Source of the DNA: Microcaldota archaeon
GTDB taxonomy: Archaea > Micrarchaeota > Micrarchaeia > Micrarchaeales > CABMGC01
NCBI GenBank assembly: GCA_028866975.1
Contig: JAGWHG010000012.1
Span: forward strand, 1 to 15,917
Direction: 5' to 3'
DNA: 15,917 bases
The notes beneath the pieces are model-generated. The model made no database searches. It had not been told where the DNA came from and worked only from the letters and a program-made list of their open reading frames with translations. Positions 1 through 6,410 of this stretch are shown here, piece after piece (within the stretch, counting starts at the first letter, position 1; every line of letters starts with the position of its first letter). A program made the position numbers and the translations under genes.

Positions 1-3000
1 CGCTCGTCAGAAGAGCCTGTATGAACTGGTTTCCTGCAGTTACTGTCTGGTTTGCAGTGTATCCAGCTACCAGGATCCTGTTCGTGCCGAATGCCTGAAC
101 GATCACAGAGCCTGAGCCGAAGCTCGAGTCCAGCGATGGGTTCTGCGTGAAGATCTGTCCTGCGACAGAGTTCACGAATTTGCTACCCACAACGATCAAG
201 GTCGAAGCCGCATTTGCGTTGCTGTCAAGCACTGCAAGTGGCGTTGTGGCCGTGTTCAGCGCCACCGAAGTGACAGCTGAGGTTGCCGAAGGCGTTGCCG
301 TCAGGTTGCTTAGACCCGTGACCTTGCACGATGTGCTCGAGAATGAGCATGTCGCGTTCACAGATGCGATTGTGACGTTCGCCAGGTTCGTTGACTGACC
401 AACCTTGTATGGGCCGTAGTTGGTTGTCGTTGAGGACACAGTCGAGGACTGTGGTCCTACCACGAACTGCAGTGTGTCGACAGACCTTGCGATATCATAT
501 GTCGCGCTTGTCGTGCTAAGTGCAGCAAGCTCGTCTCCACGCTCAGTCCTGAATCCTACAGGCGCCTTGATGTTCGACTGCTGTGACGAACCAGTGTTGG
601 AGTTGTACACAGCTGCGTTGTTGTTGCCAGCCGTTATGTTGAGCCAGTACTGAGGCGAAGAGAGCAGTGTCGAGGAGTTTGTGATTCCCACGACTATTGC
701 ATTGCCGGTTGTGGCTGTTGCTGTTGCAACTGTCGATGTAGGCGTTGGCAGCGTTGGCATGGTGTAGGTGTAGTACTGGTTCCTTCCACCAATCGCACCA
801 GATGCACCGGATATTACGAAGTTCACGTTAGAACCTTCTCCGGTGTAGGCGACTGTCGCCTTTATCGCATTCGTTGCAATCGAGTACGAATACTGCGCAT
901 TTGTGTACTGTAGGAATGGACCATTGTAGGACAACACTCCGAGCAGCACTGAGTTGCTTATCGCATTAGCAGTGCCAGCAGTCAAGGTGTTGGCTGTTGC
1001 CCATACATCTACAGTGGCACCTGGGGAAGGTATCGCAGTTCCGAGCTGCACGTTCGTGACGTTAGCCAGTAGCGTTCCAGCCACAACCTGGCTCGTTCCG
1101 AATCCTGTGAAGGATACGGTGACTGAGGACTGTGAAGTCGCGCCAGTCTTGTAACCAGTCACTGTGACAGTGAGCGGGTTGGATGTGGAGATGTAGTTGC
1201 CTAGGATTGTTGCCGCATTCGCTGGAATTTGTATCCACGTACCGTAATTAGGGAAGTTGCCCTGAATAACGTTCGCTACTCCATTTGAAGATATGGAGTT
1301 CATTGGTTGGTACTGATACGTATCCAAGTCATATGTCAAAGTGCTGACCGCACCTGTTGGGGCAGGTGCGCTGTCACCAGATGTAACGGTGAACGCAGTT
1401 GGAATCGATGACGTTACTGTGAAGAGGTTCGCAGCACCAGTCACGACTGTGTCGTTTATCACGTTGCTCGTCGTTGTAGCAACATTCGATGCGAAGATGT
1501 TTGTACCACCCACCTGTGAGTTGAAGGTGTAAGCCTGTACTGCGACTGTTGCGGCCGCAGCAGCTCCATTGTTGAATGGGTTGGTGTATGTCACCTTGCT
1601 GCTTGTGGACGTTCCGAGCGAAACAGCGTCGTAGTTGCTGTTGCCTGATCCTGGTGCGCCCAATGAGTCACCAACGAATGTGACCTTCCATGCAGGCGAT
1701 GACGATGTTATCGACATTGTTCCGCCAGGGGATAGATTAGTCGTTGAAGACTGGTTGCTATAGAGCACTATGCCCTGAAGCACCACGTTTGCGTTTCCAA
1801 GTCCGGTGAACGTTCCAATACCAGTTGTCTGGTTTGAGGACCAGTGCAGAGTCGTGTAGAACTTGCCGCTAGACGTGTTGAACGCCTTTCCAGACGTTAT
1901 GTTGAACACGTTAGAGAAGAGCTGCAACTGAGCCCACTTCTGGTACGCGTAGAGTCCTGGGAAGGTTGTTCCCACGGAGATGTAGAGCTTGGTTCCTGTG
2001 ACGTTGATTATCTTCGTTGTCGAAGGAGCAATCGAGGTCGTGTTTGTAAGGACTCCGTTCTTGTACACTGCAACTGCGGCATTTGAAATACCATTTGATG
2101 TAGGGTACGAAAGGTCCTGCAAGACTACTGTCCAAGGGCCTGCGGATATGTTCTTACCAACATATACGACCTGCTGAGGCGTTATTGCCTGAGCCAGCTG
2201 AACAGCACCTCCAGAGGAGAGCGATGTTCCTGTTACGAAGTTGCCAGAGCCAGGGATTGATCCTGAAGCAGGTGGCGTTGCAGAGTAGAGCGAGTAGCTC
2301 TGACCGAGCAATGTGAATGCTGCGTGGTTAACTGTACCAGCCCCAGCGTTCGTTGCGTTTGTCCAAGGCTTGATCGGGTTTCCGAACACAACCTGGTACG
2401 CAGCCTCTGCGTCAAGCAACTGGAAGTTGTTGACAGAAGTCTGCTGGTTGAATATCGGGAATCCTGCGATCCACAGATATTCAGACTCCTGGTATGTTCC
2501 AGAAGCGCTGAGAAGTCCCGGAATCTGCGCATTTGACAAGAGCAAGATGTTATCGTTGTTCGTGTTTGTGGAGAATGAGGTGAACTGTACGCCGCCGCCG
2601 TTGGTGTTAGCCAAGACAGATGTTGGTACAGACAAAGGTGCACCGACTCCTGCGAATCCTGATGTCGCAGTAGGTGAACCTGTCACAGCCCACTGGCCTA
2701 TTCCGCCATTGAATTCACTGTATGCATAAGAACCAGAGTTTGAAGAAGATGTTCCCTGCAAAGTCTTTGTTGAACCAATTGTTCCATAGTTGAGTGCAGC
2801 GCCGTTGAGCACAGAGCCGATGAGCGCCTTTACTGTGTAAGAGCCGCTTGCGGTCACTGTTCCCTTCTCTCCGAGGTATACCTGGGAGTTAGAAAGTGTG
2901 CACGTAGGTGTCGTAACAGTGCATGAGACTGCGCCTGTGTTTCCTACAGTTGCTGTTATAGGTGTTGATGCATATGCAAGGTTGCCGATCACTGCAGCTA

Positions 3001-3181
3001 TGTTAGCAGCGACCACGCCGTCTGACGGCTGAGCCGTAGATCCAACGACAATCTGCACAACCGGTTGTCCCGCGTTGTTGATTATCGGTATGCTGCTGAA
3101 CGATGCTGGTCCAGCCACGACAAGGCCCATTGCCAAACTTGCCGCGATTGCGGCTATTCTCTTTGCATTCAAACTTTTCAT
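1..3181 (-). CDS. S-layer glycoprotein (3' end outside window)
   Basis: The frame is open for 1060 codons from ATG at 3181 with no stop before the window edge, so the C-terminus is missing. The product would form the surface S-layer lattice. Residues 1-32 look like a signal peptide: a basic start (MKSLNAKR) followed by a hydrophobic Ala/Leu/Val stretch. Residues about 38-75 (IVVGS...DGVVAANIAAVIGNLAY) resemble the N-terminal S-layer module of methanogens (S_layer_N type). Residues about 990-1060 (LIVVGS near 993, then ILVAGYTANQT) resemble the matching C-terminal module. The middle is Ser/Thr/Asn/Gly-rich, probably beta-sandwich domains, and carries about 17 N-x-S/T sequons. The only cysteines I saw are C87/C94 and C945/C952. 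Arginine is very scarce, and favoured codons (AAC, TTC, GGA, AAG) suggest high expression. The role is confident; the family resemblance is from memory of the motifs. Confidence 0.88.
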   Translation of the reverse strand, partial: MKSLNAKRIAAIAASLAMGLVVAGPASFSSIPIINNAGQPVVQIVVGSTAQPSDGVVAANIAAVIGNLAYASTPITATVGNTGAVSCTVTTPTCTLSNSQVYLGEKGTVTASGSYTVKALIGSVLNGAALNYGTIGSTKTLQGTSSSNSGSYAYSEFNGGIGQWAVTGSPTATSGFAGVGAPLSVPTSVLANTNGGGVQFTSFSTNTNNDNILLLSNAQIPGLLSASGTYQESEYLWIAGFPIFNQQTSVNNFQLLDAEAAYQVVFGNPIKPWTNATNAGAGTVNHAAFTLLGQSYSLYSATPPASGSIPGSGNFVTGTSLSSGGAVQLAQAITPQQVVYVGKNISAGPWTVVLQDLSYPTSNGISNAAVAVYKNGVLTNTTSIAPSTTKIINVTGTKLYISVGTTFPGLYAYQKWAQLQLFSNVFNITSGKAFNTSSGKFYTTLHWSSNQTTGIGTFTGLGNANVVLQGIVLYSNQSSTTNLSPGGTMSITSSSPAWKVTFVGDSLGAPGSGNSNYDAVSLGTSTSSKVTYTNPFNNGAAAAATVAVQAYTFNSQVGGTNIFASNVATTTSNVINDTVVTGAANLFTVTSSIPTAFTVTSGDSAPAPTGAVSTLTYDLDTYQYQPMNSISSNGVANVIQGNFPNYGTWIQIPANAATILGNYISTSNPLTVTVTGYKTGATSQSSVTVSFTGFGTSQVVAGTLLANVTNVQLGTAIPSPGATVDVWATANTLTAGTANAISNSVLLGVLSYNGPFLQYTNAQYSYSIATNAIKATVAYTGEGSNVNFVISGASGAIGGRNQYYTYTMPTLPTPTSTVATATATTGNAIVVGITNSSTLLSSPQYWLNITAGNNNAAVYNSNTGSSQQSNIKAPVGFRTERGDELAALSTTSATYDIARSVDTLQFVVGPQSSTVSSTTTNYGPYKVGQSTNLANVTIASVNATCSFSSTSCKVTGLSNLTATPSATSAVTSVALNTATTPLAVLDSNANAASTLIVVGSKFVNSVAGQIFTQNPSLDSSFGSGSVIVQAFGTNRILVAGYTANQTVTAGNQFIQALLTS

Positions 3182-3196
3182 TCTATCACATATTCT

Positions 3197-3208
3197 ACCC
3201 TTTCGGGT
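3197..3208 (-). promoter_or_regulatory. 5'-terminal GNRA hairpin in the S-layer leader
   Basis: The minus strand reads ACCC-GAAA-GGGT, a perfect 4-bp stem closed by a GAAA (GNRA) tetraloop. It lies at the transcription start predicted from the TATA box at 3230-3237, so the mRNA would begin with it. The GGG of the 3' arm is too far from the ATG (16 or more bases) to be an ordinary ribosome binding site. A role in protecting the 5' end of an abundant mRNA is inference. Confidence 0.45.
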
Positions 3209-3229
3209 GAATTAGCATAAACTGCAAAG

Positions 3230-3237
3230 TATTTAAA
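3230..3237 (-). promoter_or_regulatory. TATA box of the S-layer gene
   Basis: On the minus strand this reads TTTAAATA. Its centre lies about 52 bases upstream of the ATG at 3181, so transcription should start near 3207 and leave a leader of roughly 26 bases. Unlike most neighbours, this message would therefore have a real 5' leader. Confidence 0.6.
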
Positions 3238-3362
3238 TGATTCGCTATGTTTAATCTTTTGTATGTAAAAAAAAGTTTATTCATCGTCAATCGTTGGATT
3301 GGACTTCTTTTATTGGCGAATGCCCTCGACGACAAGACAATTTTTGCCGAAGGGATGCTTTC

Positions 3363-3382
3363 CATCCATACTCGTACGGATG
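3363..3382. other. 20-bp imperfect palindrome, possible operator
   Basis: The arms CATCC and GGATG are perfect. Inside them TAC and GTA also pair, after one mismatch, leaving a 2-base centre too tight for an RNA loop. This fits a dimeric protein site better than a hairpin. It lies about 45-65 bases upstream of the TATA box of the 3458 gene, in the divergent S-layer/FkbM control region. Apart from the two promoters I see nothing else in 3182-3457. Confidence 0.25.
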
Positions 3383-3427
3383 ACGTTGTAGTTGCCCTGT
3401 ACACTCTAATCATATCCCAAATAAGCC

Positions 3428-3434
3428 TTATATA
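3428..3434 (+). promoter_or_regulatory. TATA box of the FkbM methyltransferase gene
   Basis: TTATATA is centred 27 bases before the A of the ATG at 3458. At the usual archaeal TATA-to-start distance, the transcript would begin on or next to the start codon (leaderless). No Shine-Dalgarno sequence is present between box and ATG. Confidence 0.65.
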
Positions 3435-3457
3435 CCTTTTTTGAGAAGTTCCTAGAT

Positions 3458-4327
3458 ATGCCAAACGTCACTGCCATAGACGACATACTGGGCACTTTGG
3501 CCCTGCCTTTCAATGAGGCGGCGATAGTTACTGATTATGCAATAGGGTATGTCAAGGCTGCGCTCTCTGGGAGCGAGAGAAGGACGATACGAATAGAGAG
3601 ATATGGCAAGACGTACTCGATAGAGGTCCTTCCAGACAGGGACGGTGGATGTGTTTCTATCGACGGCTTCTCCAAAAAGAAGCTGCGATTCTTCTACCGA
3701 TCCAAAAGGGAGATGGATGATACCATCAGGATGCTCTCAAACGAGTTCATAAGAGGGGAGAGCGGATGGCTAAATGTAAAGGGAAAGGACGTTCTTGACG
3801 TCGGTGCTTATGTTGCGGACACCGCGATATACTTCGTGCTGCAGGGTGCAAGGCACGTCTATGCGATGGAGCCATACAAGCACTTCTATGACATGGGAAG
3901 GAGAAATGTAGAGGGAAATGCGATGTCTGGCAAGATCACGATGATAAAGGCAGGCGTGTCGGGCTCCGGCAAGAGTAGGGAGGTTGACAGCTTTGGCAAA
4001 GAGGCAAAGAGCGCTTCTGGCACTCTGGGGAGCGGGGGGATGATGAGTCTTGAAAGGATAGTCAACAAATACAAGCTCAAAGACGCAGTTCTCAAGATGG
4101 ACTGCGAGGGGTGCGAATACGATGCGATACTTAGCGCCTCGACTAGCGCTCTTAGGAGGTTCTCGGAGATGGAGATAGAGTACCACTACGGATATCTCAA
4201 TTTGGAAGAGAAGCTGCGAGAGGCTGGCTTTAAGGTTGAGCGACACAAGCCGATGAAGAGGATTAACTTCGGGACAGGCAGCGTCATGGTCAATGGCTTT
4301 ATCAATGCGAAGAGGATAGGAAAATAG
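3458..4327 (+). CDS. FkbM-family SAM-dependent methyltransferase
   Basis: This 289-residue protein has the hallmarks of the FkbM family, which O-methylates sugars and small molecules. Residues 112-126 (VLDVGAYVADTAIYF) form the glycine-containing SAM-binding motif I. The acidic EPY at 138-140 ends strand 2. MDCEGCEYDAI at 214-224 is the family signature (usually D-x-E-G-x-E). EIEYHYGY at 239-246 matches the next conserved strand. The first 100 residues are an extra N-terminal region I do not recognise. It is transcribed away from the S-layer gene from its own TATA box, with no Shine-Dalgarno, so translation is probably leaderless. The next gene follows after 21 bases. A role in capping or decorating cell-surface glycans is inferred from context; the actual substrate cannot be read from the sequence. 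Confidence 0.85.
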   Translation: MPNVTAIDDILGTLALPFNEAAIVTDYAIGYVKAALSGSERRTIRIERYGKTYSIEVLPDRDGGCVSIDGFSKKKLRFFYRSKREMDDTIRMLSNEFIRGESGWLNVKGKDVLDVGAYVADTAIYFVLQGARHVYAMEPYKHFYDMGRRNVEGNAMSGKITMIKAGVSGSGKSREVDSFGKEAKSASGTLGSGGMMSLERIVNKYKLKDAVLKMDCEGCEYDAILSASTSALRRFSEMEIEYHYGYLNLEEKLREAGFKVERHKPMKRINFGTGSVMVNGFINAKRIGK

Positions 4328-4331
4328 CGCC

Positions 4332-4340
4332 TATAATATA
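4332..4340 (+). promoter_or_regulatory. TATA box before the AlkP-superfamily gene
   Basis: The gap between the FkbM stop (4325-4327) and ATG 4349 is almost entirely A/T and contains TATAATATA. Its centre (about 4336) is only 13 bases before ATG 4349 but about 28 before GTG 4364. If used, transcription would start near 4362, favouring leaderless translation from GTG 4364. The upstream ATG would then need read-through transcription from the FkbM promoter. Confidence 0.45.
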
Positions 4341-4348
4341 TACTATAT

Positions 4349-5875
4349 ATGGCTGATTTAATAGTGAGGAAGAAACTTTACCTTATAGGGGTCGATTCTG
4401 CACCATTGTGGCTAATTGAGAAGCTGCAAAAGAAGCATGGCATGCATGGGTTTGAGAAATTTGCCAAGGAAGGCATGCTTAGGAACCTAGAATCGACGCT
4501 GCCGCCGGTCACCGCGGCGGCGTGGCCGAGCATATATACGGGCCTTGAGCCAGGTGAGCACGGGGTCATGGACTTTTTGTGCATCGATAGCAAGTACTCA
4601 AAGCAGCTGATATACTACGATCCGTCCAAGTTCCCCCCGTTTTGGGACACACTTGCAAAGAAGGGCCTTAGGAGCCTTGTGATAACGCCTGCGATGTCGC
4701 TTCAAAAGAGCCCTAGCGACAACGTCGATATCATAACCGGCTGGCCCCTGCAGCCAAGGTACAGCTCCAAAGAGCTAGAAGACGCAGCCAAGGAGTTCGG
4801 CTTCAAAGGAGAGCCCGAGATTGGCCTTGAGCTCGAGAAGGGGGAGATGTCTGTCGAGCAGGCCTCGAAACGATATCTTAGAAGCATAAAGGCAAGGTCC
4901 GAACTCAGCAAATACCTAATACACAAAAACGATTACGATCTCGTCTTCGTCTGCTTTACCGAGACAGATAGGATACAGCACTACGCCTTGAGCCTCGATT
5001 CATGGGAAAAGAGCGTTGCCCCTCTCTACAAGAGCATCTCGGATTTTGTAGAATGGGTGATGGACTACACCGCAAAAGAGAAGGAGAACTCGATGGTGAT
5101 GCTGGTATCGGACCACGGCGCGCAGCCGATAAAAAACAAGTTTCTCATCAACGCATGGCTGGTGCAAAATGGCTTTGCGAAGCTAAAGGGCGACGTCAAG
5201 ACAAAGAGTGCATCTGGAATAGGCACGAGCGTCAGAAAGCAGATACGCGAGAGGGTTATGAAGATAGGCATCAGAAGGGCGGTCTACAACGCAATGCCAG
5301 GGGCGCTACGGAAGATGGTGGAGAGGCTTGTCGATGAGATACCTGACGAGCAGTACATCGGCGGGCAATACCGCAAGATCTACGAAACGGACTTCGACAT
5401 GCGCAGCACCAAGGCGTTTGCGGCGATATCATTTGGCACGATAGGCATGATCTGGCTCAACGACAAGAGGTTCTCGTCGCAGGGAATAGATTCGAGTGAA
5501 ATAGGGAGGGTAAAGGAAGCCATAATTAGCGCCTTGAAGGGCCTAAAGTCTGCTGAGGGGGACAAGTTAGTGATCGGGATTTACGACGGCAAGAGGTATT
5601 ATGGCAATCGCAATGACTTCATAGTCCCGGACATCATGTTTGAGATGAAGGAGAACTACATCAACGACTTCTCGTATTTCTCAAGCAGCGAACTGTTCAT
5701 GGAGCCGGAGATAAACAGGAAGGGGGACCATTCGCGGCTCGGCATAATTGGCCTGGTCGGTAGCGGCGTTGACATCAAAAAAATGTCGAAGAGGAAAATC
5801 GCAGTGCAAAACGTTGGCCCTACGATACTTGCTTATTTCGGCGACAAGTCGATGAAGGACAGATCGCTTCTCTGA
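4349..5875 (+). CDS. Alkaline-phosphatase-superfamily phosphodiesterase (type I PDE / nucleotide pyrophosphatase-like)
   Basis: This 508-residue protein carries a full metal-binding set of the AlkP superfamily. D16 lies in YLIGVDSAP, T55 is the probable nucleophile in PPVTAAAWPS, and H71 lies in GEHG. D207 and H211 lie in TETDRIQHY, D255-H256 in VSDHGAQ, and H461 in GDHSRLG. Such enzymes use two metals to cleave phosphoric esters or diesters. No signal peptide or clear membrane segment is visible, so action in the cytoplasm is likely. ATG 4349 gives the longest product; GTG 4364 (M-RKKLYLIGVD) starts closer to motif I, as is usual for the family, and fits the TATA box better. It follows the FkbM gene by 21 bases and ends exactly against the convergent methyltransferase. 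Substrate unknown; a phosphorylated glycan, sugar nucleotide or lipid-linked intermediate is a guess from the neighbours. Confidence 0.85.
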   Translation: MADLIVRKKLYLIGVDSAPLWLIEKLQKKHGMHGFEKFAKEGMLRNLESTLPPVTAAAWPSIYTGLEPGEHGVMDFLCIDSKYSKQLIYYDPSKFPPFWDTLAKKGLRSLVITPAMSLQKSPSDNVDIITGWPLQPRYSSKELEDAAKEFGFKGEPEIGLELEKGEMSVEQASKRYLRSIKARSELSKYLIHKNDYDLVFVCFTETDRIQHYALSLDSWEKSVAPLYKSISDFVEWVMDYTAKEKENSMVMLVSDHGAQPIKNKFLINAWLVQNGFAKLKGDVKTKSASGIGTSVRKQIRERVMKIGIRRAVYNAMPGALRKMVERLVDEIPDEQYIGGQYRKIYETDFDMRSTKAFAAISFGTIGMIWLNDKRFSSQGIDSSEIGRVKEAIISALKGLKSAEGDKLVIGIYDGKRYYGNRNDFIVPDIMFEMKENYINDFSYFSSSELFMEPEINRKGDHSRLGIIGLVGSGVDIKKMSKRKIAVQNVGPTILAYFGDKSMKDRSLL

Positions 5876-6403
5876 TCATTTTCTTGCGGTTATCCTTATG
5901 TGTGGGGAAAATCTCGGAGTTATGAGAGTGAGCAATCGCATCGCGATCCTGTGTGGCAGCGGTGTTAGATCCTCCCTGCCAGGAGTTGTAAGCAGATACT
6001 CGTATCTTATCTCCCGAAAACCGAATGTCTCGAGCATGTTCCTAAGCGATATTGGCGTGAAAAGCGAATACTGCTTGTCGAGAGGATGGCCCTTTCGCCT
6101 GTTGTTTTCCTCGTATTTTCCGTAGAAAGTGCTGCCAAATACTCCCCAGAACCCTGCGTTGTTGGTCAGTATCTCTATAGTTCCGCCCTTCCTAAGGACA
6201 CGCCTGCTTTCCTTGATCAGATTGGATTGGTTTGTGAGATGGGCGATGACGAATTCTGCAAACACCCTGTCGAACGTGTTGGCCCCGTACGGAAACCTGT
6301 CATTGTTTATGCCGCACTTTTTACCTCTTTCCTCGATGGGTGTATGTCGATGAAGTCGGTGCAGTAAGTGCTTCCCGCAGCCGACATTTAGGATCCGCTC
6401 CAT
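5876..6403 (-). CDS. Small class I SAM methyltransferase with an internal compensating frame shift
   Basis: The 175-residue product begins with SAM motif I (ILNVGCGK), then has FPYGANTFDRVFAEFVIAHL (motif II region), RRVLRKGGTIEI and the tail motif HPLDKQYSLFTP. This is a short methyltransferase type common in archaeal and bacterial surface-polysaccharide loci. Residues about 11-29 as encoded (HLLHRLHRHTPIEERG) look nothing like the family. The next frame over the same bases reads STYCTDFIDIHPSRKEV, which does. One extra base in 6372-6376 and one missing base in the A5 run (minus strand) at 6318-6322 explain this. The gene is thus either mutated twice or carries two sequence errors. It is last in its operon, 7 bases after the aminotransferase gene, with no clear Shine-Dalgarno, and its stop abuts the stop of the convergent gene. 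Substrate unknown, probably a sugar. Confidence 0.8.
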   Translation of the reverse strand: MERILNVGCGKHLLHRLHRHTPIEERGKKCGINNDRFPYGANTFDRVFAEFVIAHLTNQSNLIKESRRVLRKGGTIEILTNNAGFWGVFGSTFYGKYEENNRRKGHPLDKQYSLFTPISLRNMLETFGFREIRYEYLLTTPGREDLTPLPHRIAMRLLTLITPRFSPHIRITARK

Positions 6404-6410
6404 AAAGCAC

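Noticed and set aside
147..2729. Several plus-strand open frames of 60-140 codons inside the S-layer gene
   Set aside because: They are shadows of the continuous 1060-codon minus-strand gene, which alone has a signal peptide, S-layer motifs and a promoter.
3195..3464. 89-codon minus-strand frame across the divergent control region
   Set aside because: It covers both predicted promoters and the start of the FkbM gene, and its product is compositionally ordinary with no recognisable motif. It is more likely a chance frame.
5876..6403. Calling the small methyltransferase a pseudogene
   Set aside because: Despite the scrambled segment, the frame is open from start to stop and the remaining motifs are intact. 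Sequence error is a simple alternative, so it is kept as a coding gene with a warning.
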